64,000 bases of DNA from Thiodiazotropha sp050305635. GTDB lineage: Bacteria; Pseudomonadota; Gammaproteobacteria; Chromatiales; Chromatiaceae. The translations under genes were made by a program, and so were the position numbers. How positions within the stretch are numbered: position 1 is the first letter of the stretch; every line of letters begins with the position of its first letter. Location: NCBI GenBank assembly GCA_050305635.1, contig JBNLFS010000079.1, positions 84,044 through 148,043 of the forward strand. Reading direction: 5' to 3'. Shown one piece after another: positions 35,070 to 42,952 of the stretch. The notes under the pieces are model-generated. The model saw only the letters and a program-made list of their open reading frames with translations, ran no database searches and was not told the origin of the DNA.

Positions 35070-35331
35070 ATGCTGGTAAGTCCCTTTTCACAGTCTGAAG
35101 AGAGGAATCTTTGAGTGTATGAGCACGCCTAGTCCAACCGTGGATATGGTTAAAGCGAATAAAGAAATAGTCGTAGACATAAATACCCCGCTCATTTTCA
35201 TCAGACTTTCCCTTCCGACTAGGCCGATAAGTGCCATGCATGCAAAGATTCACAAACAGCGACTAAATATCTATGGACTATATACCCATAACGCAAACTT
35301 AAACCGAGGAAAACTCAAGACAGATTTACTC

Positions 35332-35424
35332 ACCACGAAGGACACGAAGGACACGAAGGACACGAAGGATCGATTCTAGTATTCAACAAATTCCACACTT
35401 CGTGCGCTTCTTGTCCTTCGTGGT
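35332..35424. repeat. CACGAAGGA inverted array, copy 2
   Basis: Four tandem CACGAAGGA units at exact 9-bp spacing, a 48-bp spacer and a reverse arm (CTTCGTGCGCTTCTTGTCCTTCGTGGT). It is the same element as at 12224 and 50576, with the clearest tandem structure. Confidence 0.75.
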
Positions 35425-35470
35425 AAAAAATTAGTGGCATCGGCACTCATTTTGTAGTCCATAGGGCGAG

Positions 35471-35496
35471 TGTTCCATTCAATAAGAAATGGAACA
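35471..35496. terminator. Stem-loop downstream of gyrB
   Basis: TGTTCCATT (35471-35479) pairs with AATGGAACA (35488-35496) over an 8-nt loop, 34 bp past the gyrB stop and facing plsC. The short TTATTCT tail is weak, so termination is possible but not firm. Confidence 0.35.
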
Positions 35497-35530
35497 TTAT
35501 TCTAGGTGAGATCCGACAACAAGTAGAGGA

Positions 35531-37969
35531 TCAGACGTCCAGGTTCTCGACCGTTAAGGCATGGGTTTCGATAAAATCCCGTCGCGGTTCAACCTGGTCT
35601 CCCATTAGGGTTGAGAATATCTGGTCGGCGCCAACCGCATCCTCGATACTCACCTGAAGCAGACGGCGTGATTCCGCATTCATTGTCGTTTCCCACAACT
35701 GTTCCGGATTCATTTCGCCCAGCCCTTTGTATCGCTGAACATGCTGCCCCTTCTTGGCATCATCCATCAACCAATCCAAAGCCTGTCTGAAGCTGCTGAC
35801 CGGTTGGGTCTTCTCACCCCGTTTAACATAGGCGTCTTCACTCAGCAGTCCGGTCAACTGTTCGCCCAGTTCAACAATCTTGCGATACTCGACACTGTTA
35901 AAGAAGTCGTAGGGAATCAATCGTTCATTGCCGATACCATGTACCTTTCGGGTCAGCAGAATACCGGAATCGCCAGACTCAGTCTCCTCAACTTTCTTCA
36001 ATGTACAGGACTCAGAAATTCGCAGATCGGTATTCAATCGATCCTCTAACTCACTGATCCAATTGTTAATATCATCGTTATTCGCGATCATGGATTCAGT
36101 GACTTTCGGCATTGTAATCAGTTTTTCCAATAAAACGCCGTCATATCGTAGTGACAGCCTATTAATGCTGGCCATCACCGCGAGAAAACTTCTCGCCAGT
36201 TGCTCAAGACTCTCACCGCCCAGGGGTGGTGCCCCTTCAGTCACTAACAGGGAGGCATTATCCAGGGCTGACTGAAGGAAATAGTTATTCAGATCCTGAT
36301 CATCTTTCAGATACTGTTCCTGCTTGCCTTTTTTCACCTTGTACAACGGAGGCTGTGCAATATAGACATGCCCCCGGTCGATCAGCTCAGGCATCTGACG
36401 ATAGAAAAAGGTCAGCAACAGAGTACGGATGTGCGCGCCATCCACATCCGCGTCCGTCATGATGATGATCCGGTGATAACGCAGCTTGTTGGCATCGAAC
36501 TCTTCACGGCCGATGCCGCAACCCAATGCGGTGATCAGAGTGCCGACTTCCGCGGATGACAGCATCTTGTCAAACCGGGCCTTCTCCACATTCAGAATTT
36601 TCCCCTTCAATGGCAAGATAGCCTGGTATCGCCGATCCCTCCCCTGCTTTGCGGAACCACCGGCTGAATCACCCTCTACCAGATAGAGTTCTGACAATGC
36701 CGGATCCTTCTCCTGACAATCGGCCAATTTTCCCGGTAGACCGGCGATATCCAAAGCACCCTTACGACGGGTCATTTCTCGGGCCTTTCTTGCCGCTTCA
36801 CGGGCGCGTGCTGCTTCCACCATCTTCCCTGCGATGTTTTTTGCATCACCCGGATTCTCGAGCAGGTAGTCATTGAGCTTTTCAGCCAACAGATTTTCGA
36901 CAACTGCTTTGACTTCAGATGAGACCAGCTTGTCTTTGGTCTGGGAAGAAAACTTCGGATCAGGCACCTTGACCGACAGAACTGCGGTAAGACCCTCACG
37001 AGCATCATCTCCGGTCGTATTGACTTTCTGCTTTTTCGACAGACCGGATTGCTCGATGTATTGATTCAGGGTACGGGTCAAAGCGGCACGGAATCCCGCC
37101 AGGTGTGTGCCACCATCCCGTTGGGGGATGTTGTTCGTATAACAGAAGATACTTTCCTGGTAGGACTCGTTCCACTGCATGGCGATCTCGACCACGATGT
37201 CGTTCCGCTCATCAGAAAAGCTGAACACCTTCTCATGAAGTGGGGACTTGTTACGGTTCAGATGTTCAACAAAGGCAATGATTCCGCCTACATACTCGAA
37301 GGCATCCTCTCTTCCAGTAGCCTCCTCTTTCAGAACAATTCTGATTCCGGAGTTAAGAAACGAGAGTTCACGCAGACGCTTGGCCAGGATATCGTAATGG
37401 AACTCAATGTTGCTGAAGGTGCCCGTACTGGGCAGAAAGGTAATACTGGTGCCTGTCTTGTCTGTTTCACCGACGGGCTTCAGATCGCTATCAGGTACAC
37501 CATGGGTGTACTCCTGCTCCCAGACCTTACCTTGGCGGCGAATTCTAAGTTTGAGTTTTTCAGACAGGGCGTTGACAACTGAAACACCGACCCCGTGCAG
37601 ACCACCCGATACCTTATAAGAGTTGTCATCAAACTTTCCACCCGCATGCAGCACCGTCATGATGACTTCCGCGGCGGATTTCTTCTCCTCGGGATGCTCA
37701 TCGACAGGTATACCCCGTCCATTATCCGTTACTGTAACTCTTTGGTCAGAGTGGATGGTAACGCGGATTTCATTGCAATACCCAGCAAGGGCTTCGTCAA
37801 TCGAATTATCCACCACCTCAAATACCATGTGATGTAAACCGGTACCGTCATCTGTATCACCGATATACATACCGGGACGTTTACGAACCGCATCCAGTCC
37901 CTTCAGAACCTTGATATTTGAGGAATCATAACTCATATGGAAATCCGTAGCGTCAGCAATAAACGACAC
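35531..37969 (-). CDS. gyrB: DNA gyrase subunit B
   Basis: 812 residues from GTG 37969, or 801 from ATG 37936. Gyrase B hydrolyses ATP to introduce negative supercoils with GyrA. Motifs: SYDSSNIKVLKGLDAVRKRPGMYIG at the N-terminus, EVVDNSIDEALAG, GLHGVG, the TOPRIM acid EGDSAGGSAKQGRDR near 435, and DADVDGAHIRTLLLTFFYRQ near 510. The full C-terminus includes QRYKGLGEMNPEQLWETT. GGAGG lies six bases before the GTG, while MSYDSSN at 37936 matches the usual N-terminus; both are plausible starts. It closes the dnaA-dnaN-recF-gyrB series. Confidence 0.97.
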   Translation of the reverse strand: MSFIADATDFHMSYDSSNIKVLKGLDAVRKRPGMYIGDTDDGTGLHHMVFEVVDNSIDEALAGYCNEIRVTIHSDQRVTVTDNGRGIPVDEHPEEKKSAAEVIMTVLHAGGKFDDNSYKVSGGLHGVGVSVVNALSEKLKLRIRRQGKVWEQEYTHGVPDSDLKPVGETDKTGTSITFLPSTGTFSNIEFHYDILAKRLRELSFLNSGIRIVLKEEATGREDAFEYVGGIIAFVEHLNRNKSPLHEKVFSFSDERNDIVVEIAMQWNESYQESIFCYTNNIPQRDGGTHLAGFRAALTRTLNQYIEQSGLSKKQKVNTTGDDAREGLTAVLSVKVPDPKFSSQTKDKLVSSEVKAVVENLLAEKLNDYLLENPGDAKNIAGKMVEAARAREAARKAREMTRRKGALDIAGLPGKLADCQEKDPALSELYLVEGDSAGGSAKQGRDRRYQAILPLKGKILNVEKARFDKMLSSAEVGTLITALGCGIGREEFDANKLRYHRIIIMTDADVDGAHIRTLLLTFFYRQMPELIDRGHVYIAQPPLYKVKKGKQEQYLKDDQDLNNYFLQSALDNASLLVTEGAPPLGGESLEQLARSFLAVMASINRLSLRYDGVLLEKLITMPKVTESMIANNDDINNWISELEDRLNTDLRISESCTLKKVEETESGDSGILLTRKVHGIGNERLIPYDFFNSVEYRKIVELGEQLTGLLSEDAYVKRGEKTQPVSSFRQALDWLMDDAKKGQHVQRYKGLGEMNPEQLWETTMNAESRRLLQVSIEDAVGADQIFSTLMGDQVEPRRDFIETHALTVENLDV

Positions 37970-38004
37970 ATTATACCTCCAGACTCAACCTCCTTACGAA
38001 CGAT

Positions 38005-39090
38005 TTATCGACACTCTTTCCCATGGGATATCAGATGACCATGTTCCACGTGGAACATTGAAACTGACTCGTCCAAAGAATGATCCCTGATTTCACTCCC
38101 GAGTTGTGTTAAAAATACTTGGTAACCTGATTGTGAGAGATATGAGTAGAGTGTACGGAATGTGTTGTTATCCAATTCTGCGTTCATGTCATCGATCAAT
38201 AAGACCGGCATGTCATGTGTTAATTTCTCAAACAGTTGTGCTTGAGCGAGTATCAACAAAATAGAAACAACCTTCTTCTGACCTCTCGAGAATTGATCTT
38301 TGATGTCATGCCCCTGGAAGGTGATCTTTACATCCATCCGATGGGGACCAACACTGGTGAAGTGTCTTTCCTGATCCGTACGCTTGTTTAGGTCCAGTGA
38401 TTCTTGAAGTGATAAACCGCTTTTCCAGCCCTTCACCAATTCCATCGTCAACCCTTGAAGGTTCGGAAAATAGCCTAGCAACTCAGTAAATTCGATTTTC
38501 CATTGGTGAAGATATTTTGTCTGATATTCATATACTGCTTCACCGGACACTGAGAGATTCTGGGTCCAAACAGAGAGTTCTGGAGAGTTTTTGCCTAATA
38601 GTGCATTTCTTTGTTTGAGTATTTGATTATAGCGAGTAACCAAATCACCGAATGCATGTTCCACGTGGAACAATCCCCAGTTAAGTAACTTTCTCCTATG
38701 GACAGGTCCCTCTTCCAGTAATCTTTGTATATTTGGAGTAATAGCTGAAATTGGAAGTATTCTGGCTAAATCTGTGAGTCTCTTGACAGTCGTTCCGTCT
38801 TTTCTAACCAAGGTGACATTTTTGTCTTTTTGTATACCCAGCCTTATGACCTGGTCAGTCTTAGCTATCAGTTCTGAATAGACAGTAAGCTGGTGTTCAT
38901 TGTGTTTAATGATATTTTTATGCTGTGTTGATTTTATAGCGCGGGCTCGCGCAAGAAGATAGATAGATTCGAGAATGGTGGTCTTTCCTGCACCGTTGCT
39001 TCCCTGGATTATGTTTATACCCTTCCCTGGGTGAAGCTCCGCAGAGCTTATGTTTCTTAGATTCGTGATTAAAAGTTTTTTTATTCTCAC
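38005..39090 (-). CDS. recF: DNA replication and repair protein RecF, with two parS sites in the coding sequence
   Basis: 361 residues. SMC-like ABC ATPase that loads RecA at gaps with RecO and RecR. Walker A is GSNGAGKTTILESIYLL near residue 30, the signature region FSRGQKKVVSILLILAQAQL near 268 and Walker B PVLLIDDMNAELD near 297. Two 16-bp parS palindromes lie in frame and each encodes FHVEH: once near residue 141 and once near residue 347, in the tail after the last conserved segment. The composition is AT-richer than flanking genes. It is separated from dnaN by 42 bp and from gyrB by 35 bp. Confidence 0.95.
   Translation of the reverse strand: MRIKKLLITNLRNISSAELHPGKGINIIQGSNGAGKTTILESIYLLARARAIKSTQHKNIIKHNEHQLTVYSELIAKTDQVIRLGIQKDKNVTLVRKDGTTVKRLTDLARILPISAITPNIQRLLEEGPVHRRKLLNWGLFHVEHAFGDLVTRYNQILKQRNALLGKNSPELSVWTQNLSVSGEAVYEYQTKYLHQWKIEFTELLGYFPNLQGLTMELVKGWKSGLSLQESLDLNKRTDQERHFTSVGPHRMDVKITFQGHDIKDQFSRGQKKVVSILLILAQAQLFEKLTHDMPVLLIDDMNAELDNNTFRTLYSYLSQSGYQVFLTQLGSEIRDHSLDESVSMFHVEHGHLISHGKECR
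38042..38057. promoter_or_regulatory. parS: parS centromere site (recF 3' end)
   Basis: TGTTCCACGTGGAACA is a perfect 16-bp palindrome, one symmetrical change from the universal parS TGTTTCACGTGAAACA and nearly the Pseudomonas site. ParB encoded at 54458-55360 is the expected binder. It lies about 2.4 kb from the putative oriC. Confidence 0.88.
38657..38672. promoter_or_regulatory. parS: parS centromere site (recF middle)
   Basis: This second copy of TGTTCCACGTGGAACA, identical over 16 bp, lies 615 bp from the first and is also inside recF. Two exact copies of a 16-mer in one gene are not expected by chance and point to ParB nucleation. Confidence 0.88.
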
Positions 39091-39132
39091 ATGAATCGAT
39101 ACAAACAGTAATTCTTGTTTTCCGAGTGACCA

Positions 39133-40233
39133 CTAAATTCGCATGGGCATGACAACGTATTTTGTATCTTGGTTGCCTTTACCGTATATGAGTGCACTAC
39201 TATTGGTATCCTTAAGTTCGATGATCACGGTGTCTTCCTTAATGGCGCTGATCGCATCGAGCAGATAGCCAACGTTAAAACCAATCTTGAGTTCTTCACC
39301 CTCATAGCTGACTTCAAGTTCTTCTTCTGATTCTTCTTGTTCAGGGTTGTGTGCCTGTAGTTGTAGAACTTTTGAGTTTAGATGAAAGCGAATACCTCGA
39401 TACTTTTCGTTTGAAAGTATCGACGCCCGTGTGAGCGATTGTTTAAGAGAGAGCTTCTCAGCCTCGACTTCCTTATCCGAATTCGTTGGCATGACACGCT
39501 GGTATTCTGGAAATCGACCATCGATAAGCTTTGACGTGAAAACGGAATGTTCTAGTAAAACCTTAATGTAACTGTTGCTCAGTTCTATCTTGATATCCTT
39601 GTCCTGATTGGTCAGCAGACGACTCAATTCTATAACCGCCTTCCTGGGCAGTATGACCTGAAGGTTAGTGGATTCCTCCAAGACCTGATTCTTCTGACTC
39701 ATAGCGAGACGGTGTCCATCGGTCGCTACAGTTCGGATGTCCTTCTTATCCAGTTCCAATAGCATACCGTTTAGGTAGTAACGGACATCCTGTTGAGCCA
39801 TGGCAAACTGTGTACTTTCTATGAGGCCGCACAGGATGGATTCCTTCAAAGTCAGTACTGTACTGCTCGGTGTTGGCTCTATGATTGGATAGTCATTGGC
39901 GGGTAGGACACTCAAGGTAAATCGACTTCTGCCGGATTGAATCCTGACTTTGTCTTCGCTGACGTCCAAAGTGACCTGGGCAGATTCTGGGAGTGCTTTA
40001 CAGATATCCAGAAGTTTTCTAGCGGGTAGTGTGAAATCTGCATCGCCGGAACACTCTGCTTCGGTACTGGTTTTTAATTCGACTTCAAGATCTGTTGCGG
40101 TGAGGTTCAAGCGACCATTACTGGCATTGACCAGGATGTTCGCCAGTATGGGTAGTGTTTGACGTCTTTCCACGACACCAGAGATCTTCTGAAGCGGCTC
40201 AAGAAGGTTTTCCCGATCGGTGACTATTTTCAT
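39133..40233 (-). CDS. dnaN: DNA polymerase III beta subunit (sliding clamp)
   Basis: I use ATG 40233 (366 residues, exactly the E. coli length); an in-frame GTG lies at 40242. The ring clamp tethers polymerase III to DNA. The opening MKIVTDRENLLEPLQKISGVVERRQTLPILANILV, the middle FTLSVLPANDYP and the end YVVMPMRI are characteristic. GAGTGG stands five bases before the ATG, and a DnaA-box-like TTATCCACT overlaps the start region. It follows dnaA across the putative origin and precedes recF. Confidence 0.97.
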   Translation of the reverse strand: MKIVTDRENLLEPLQKISGVVERRQTLPILANILVNASNGRLNLTATDLEVELKTSTEAECSGDADFTLPARKLLDICKALPESAQVTLDVSEDKVRIQSGRSRFTLSVLPANDYPIIEPTPSSTVLTLKESILCGLIESTQFAMAQQDVRYYLNGMLLELDKKDIRTVATDGHRLAMSQKNQVLEESTNLQVILPRKAVIELSRLLTNQDKDIKIELSNSYIKVLLEHSVFTSKLIDGRFPEYQRVMPTNSDKEVEAEKLSLKQSLTRASILSNEKYRGIRFHLNSKVLQLQAHNPEQEESEEELEVSYEGEELKIGFNVGYLLDAISAIKEDTVIIELKDTNSSALIYGKGNQDTKYVVMPMRI

Positions 40234-40234
40234 G

Positions 40235-40460
40235 TTATCCACTCAGTATCTTATAAATTGTTTTTAAGATATTTAGATTATCTGTTGTTATTAGCACTGT
40301 TTATAAATCAGGCATATCGACATATCTTGTTGATATTATAGATATTTATTTAAGAAATACCCCTGATTTGGAGCCTGTGTTTCCTGCACAATTCATGTTG
40401 ACGAATTGTGGATAAATTAAGTTTTGGATTTTAACCGAATTTTTCAACATTTTATCCACA
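40235..40460. other. oriC: Putative chromosomal replication origin (oriC) between dnaN and dnaA
   Basis: The 225-bp gap is strongly AT-rich (40244-40380), with a run of TATTTATTTAAGAAAT typical of an unwinding element. It contains DnaA boxes TGTGGATAA (40407-40415, minus) and TTATCCACA (40452-40460, plus), plus TTATCCACT at 40235-40243. Another perfect TTATCCACA lies on the far side of dnaA at 42086-42094. In Pseudomonas and relatives the origin is near dnaA in the same way. Only a few boxes are seen, so the call is moderate. Confidence 0.6.
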
Positions 40461-41804
40461 TTAAGTACTCAGGGTCCTTAACAGGTTTGAATAGTCTTCC
40501 GAGATCCTTGGATCGCTCTCACGTAGCTCCTTGACCTTACGATTGGCATGTATCACGGTTGTATGATCCCGCCCGCCGAAAGCGTTGCCGATTTCGGGCA
40601 GACTGTGGTTAGTGAGTTCCTTCGCCAGGGTCATGGCGATCTGTCTGGGTCGTGCGATCGAGCGACTGCGTTTGGATGATGTGAGGTCCGATGTGCGAAT
40701 CTGAAAGTATTCTGCGACGGTCTTTTGTATATTCTCGATCGTTACCTGTTTGTCGTGGGCGGCCAACATGTCACGAAGGGCATTCTTCGCAAAGTCCAGA
40801 TTGATCTCACGACCGGTAAAGGTGGCATTGGCGATGACCCGGCGCAATGCCCCTTCCAGTTCCCGGATGTTGGAGCGGATGCGCTTGCCCATGAAAAACG
40901 CGACTTCATTGGGCAATACCGCATTCAGTTGTTTCGCCTTGCTCTGCAGGATCGCCACTCGGGTTTCGAGATCCGGTGGTTCAATGGCCACGGTCAAACC
41001 CCAGCCGAATCGGGATTTCAAGCGCTCCTCGAGTCCGGTGACCTCCTTGGGGAATCGGTCGCTGGAGAGAATGATCTGCTGCTGGGATTCAAACAGGGCG
41101 TTGAAGGTATGGAAGAACTCCTCCTGGGAACGCTCCTTACCGGCGAAAAACTGTATATCATCGATGAGCAGTGCATTGACGGAACGATACTTCTTCTTGA
41201 ACTGTTCGATGGTGTTGTGTTGCAGAGCCTTGACCATCTCCGCGACGAAACGCTCGGAGTGCAGGTAGACAACCCGTGCTTTGGGATTTCTCTTGAGCAT
41301 CATGTTACCGACCGCATGCATCAGATGAGTCTTGCCGAGACCTACGCCGCCATAGATGAACAGAGGATTGTAGGCGCGGCCGGGATTCTCGCCGATCTGC
41401 ATGGATGCGGCTCGGGCGATCTGATTGGATTTGCCCTCTACGAAGGTCTCAAAGATGAAGTTCGCATTCAGATTGCTCTCGATCGGAGCCCCGCGGTGAT
41501 CCGTGTCCGGTACGACCGTTACAGGTTGGGTGTGTGAAATGGGCTGTTTTTGGTTGACCCGCTTCTTGCTGCCTATTTCCAACATTACGCAGGGGGGGGG
41601 TTGCTGTTCGCAAATCAGTTCGAGGTGATGTTGAATCGTTTCAAGATAGTTGTTTTTCACCCAGTCGAGTACGAAACGATTGGGCGCCAGCAGTTTGATA
41701 CTCTGCTGCTCCTCGACCACCTGCAGTGGTCTGATCCAGGTATTGTATTGCTGGGGCGAGAGTACTTGTTCCAGGTGCTCTGTACAGCGGTGCCAAAGGT
41801 CCAA
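40461..41804 (-). CDS. dnaA: Chromosomal replication initiator DnaA
   Basis: 447 residues, starting with TTG at 41804 behind GGAGAGAG. The initiator protein binds DnaA boxes and melts oriC. Domain I is residues 1-85 (LWHRCTEHLEQVLSPQQYNTWIRPL), domain II a short linker, domain III the AAA+ module with Walker A GGVGLGKTHL near 150 and Walker B NALLIDDIQFFAGK near 210. Domain IV has the DnaA-box helix GGRDHTTVIHANRKV near 410. It is divergent from rpmH and 228 bp from dnaN. The rare TTG start suggests low expression. Confidence 0.97.
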   Translation of the reverse strand: MDLWHRCTEHLEQVLSPQQYNTWIRPLQVVEEQQSIKLLAPNRFVLDWVKNNYLETIQHHLELICEQQPPPCVMLEIGSKKRVNQKQPISHTQPVTVVPDTDHRGAPIESNLNANFIFETFVEGKSNQIARAASMQIGENPGRAYNPLFIYGGVGLGKTHLMHAVGNMMLKRNPKARVVYLHSERFVAEMVKALQHNTIEQFKKKYRSVNALLIDDIQFFAGKERSQEEFFHTFNALFESQQQIILSSDRFPKEVTGLEERLKSRFGWGLTVAIEPPDLETRVAILQSKAKQLNAVLPNEVAFFMGKRIRSNIRELEGALRRVIANATFTGREINLDFAKNALRDMLAAHDKQVTIENIQKTVAEYFQIRTSDLTSSKRSRSIARPRQIAMTLAKELTNHSLPEIGNAFGGRDHTTVIHANRKVKELRESDPRISEDYSNLLRTLST

Positions 41805-42085
41805 TGTCTCTCTCCGGGGACCGACTGTCTCGGTTCAGTCCCGATAGCTGCAGGTTATAGGTACGTTTGCTCAAGTCCCTGATCCTGCGCAAAATAGGAT
41901 AACCACGAGCCAGTGGCAAAGTGTCCCCCGCGGTTGAACGTCAGCCACGTGATTGCTATCAAGGAGTTGTCTGATTCGACCCTGGCGTCGCCAGGGATAT
42001 GTTCCGGCGGATTCCCGGAACCTGTGTCGTTTGATTGCCTCTGTCGGGCAATTCGAACTGCCAAGTCTACTCTCGCCGATGTGAG

Positions 42086-42094
42086 TTATCCACA
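42086..42094 (+). promoter_or_regulatory. DnaA box
   Basis: TTATCCACA, a perfect high-affinity DnaA box upstream of dnaA and rpmH, could regulate dnaA or form part of a split origin. Confidence 0.65.
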
Positions 42095-42139
42095 GTCGGA
42101 AATAGTTTTTTTGAAGCTTGGGAACCCCTTGCTTAACTA

Positions 42140-42169
42140 TTGACAAGTAGAGCCGTTTGCGTCTAGTCT
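42140..42169 (+). promoter_or_regulatory. Candidate promoter of the rpmH operon
   Basis: A perfect -35 TTGACA (42140-42145) is followed at 18 bp by TAGTCT as a weak -10. It lies about 50 bp upstream of rpmH, where a strong ribosomal promoter is expected. Confidence 0.45.
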
Positions 42170-42219
42170 ACGCGTCTTTTTTCGTCCCTCGAGTCCGACG
42201 GATCTACCGGTAAACAGAT

Positions 42220-42354
42220 ATGAAAAGAACCTTTCAACCCAGTAATCTCAAAAGAGCCCGTACTCACGGTTTTCGTGCGCGCATGGCAACCCGTAACGGC
42301 CGCAAAGTACTGAAGGCACGTCGTGCCAAAGGACGCGCGCGACTCGCTCTCTGA
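42220..42354 (+). CDS. rpmH: Ribosomal protein L34
   Basis: 44 residues: MKRTFQPSNLKRARTHGFRA, then RMATRNGRKVLKARRAKGRA and RLAL. This matches L34 along its whole length; it is an extremely basic protein of the 50S subunit. It is too short for most ORF listings. It heads the rpmH-rnpA-yidD-yidC-mnmE series and diverges from dnaA. Confidence 0.97.
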   Translation: MKRTFQPSNLKRARTHGFRARMATRNGRKVLKARRAKGRARLAL

Positions 42355-42365
42355 GCCCAGAGTCC

Positions 42366-42728
42366 TTGCCGATATCCGCTGAGGCCTTTCCCAGGAGCCG
42401 CAGACTGCTGAAACCCGACGAATACCGTCGGGTTTTTGATCGTGGGCAACGCTCCGCCGATGGCCTGTTTCTGGTGTTGGGTATCGCCAACCAGACCGAA
42501 TCTCCCCGCCTGGGTCTGGCCGTTTCAAAAAAAAACTGCCGTCGCGCGGTAGACAGGAATCGTATCAAGCGTATGATTCGCGAGAGCTTCAGGCATCATC
42601 AGGCGAGTCTCGGCGGTCTGGATCTGGTCGTCGTAGCTCGAGCAGGTGCTGCAACATCCGACAATCAACGTTGTCAGACCGCCTTGCAACACCACTGGCG
42701 GAGGATACTCGAGCGATGCGCCAAATAA
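42366..42728 (+). CDS. rnpA: Ribonuclease P protein component
   Basis: 120 residues with TTG at 42366 as the start that gives a normal N-terminus; no ATG lies before AFPRSRRLLKPDEYRRVF. The RNR signature is RLGLAVSKKNCRRAVDRNRIKRMIRESFR near residue 47, which contacts the RNA subunit and tRNA leader. It is 11 bp after rpmH. Its stop overlaps the yidD coding region. Confidence 0.93.
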   Translation: MPISAEAFPRSRRLLKPDEYRRVFDRGQRSADGLFLVLGIANQTESPRLGLAVSKKNCRRAVDRNRIKRMIRESFRHHQASLGGLDLVVVARAGAATSDNQRCQTALQHHWRRILERCAK

Positions 42729-42952
42729 TGATCTTTCTGATCAGGCTCTACCAAATTATACTGAGCCCCTTCGTCGGCCAACACTGCCGTTTCTATCCCA
42801 GTTGCTCCGCCTATTCCCTGGAGGCAATTGAAAAACACGGTGCGCTGCGTGGCCTGTGGCTTTCAGTGAAACGCGTTTCCCGTTGTCATCCCTGGCATGA
42901 AGGTGGGGTTGATCCGGTACCCGAACCTCAAAAAAAGCAGTTCAATGGATAA
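42716..42952 (+). CDS. yidD: Membrane protein insertion efficiency factor YidD
   Basis: I choose ATG 42716 (78 residues) with GGAGG upstream; a frame open from 42671 is longer than the family. The signature is IRLYQIILSPFVGQHCRFYPSCSAYSLEAI, followed by SVKRVSRCHPWHEGGVDPVP, with the three family cysteines. It is a small amphipathic protein that assists YidC. It overlaps rnpA by 13 bp and yidC by 8 bp. Confidence 0.93.
   Translation: MRQIMIFLIRLYQIILSPFVGQHCRFYPSCSAYSLEAIEKHGALRGLWLSVKRVSRCHPWHEGGVDPVPEPQKKQFNG

Larger units (their letters stand above)
35070..35530. other. Intergenic region between convergent plsC and gyrB
   Basis: 460 bp. It contains the CACGAAGGA array 35332-35424 and a 9-bp stem-loop at 35471-35496. 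A frame open over 35119-35379 ends in the array (encoding TKDTKDTKD) and I do not accept it as a gene. Confidence 0.65.
41805..42219. other. dnaA-rpmH divergent intergenic region
   Basis: 415 bp. It contains one perfect DnaA box (42086-42094) and a TTGACA promoter candidate for rpmH (42140-42169). I see no other gene; the ORFs on either strand are short and not family-like. Confidence 0.6.

Noticed and set aside
35338..35375. Possible CRISPR array at the CACGAAGGA tandem units
   Set aside because: The units are 9 bp with no spacers, and no cas gene is present.
35119..35379. 86-codon frame after plsC
   Set aside because: Its end encodes the tandem TKD units of the CACGAAGGA array, and nothing in the first part resembles a protein family.
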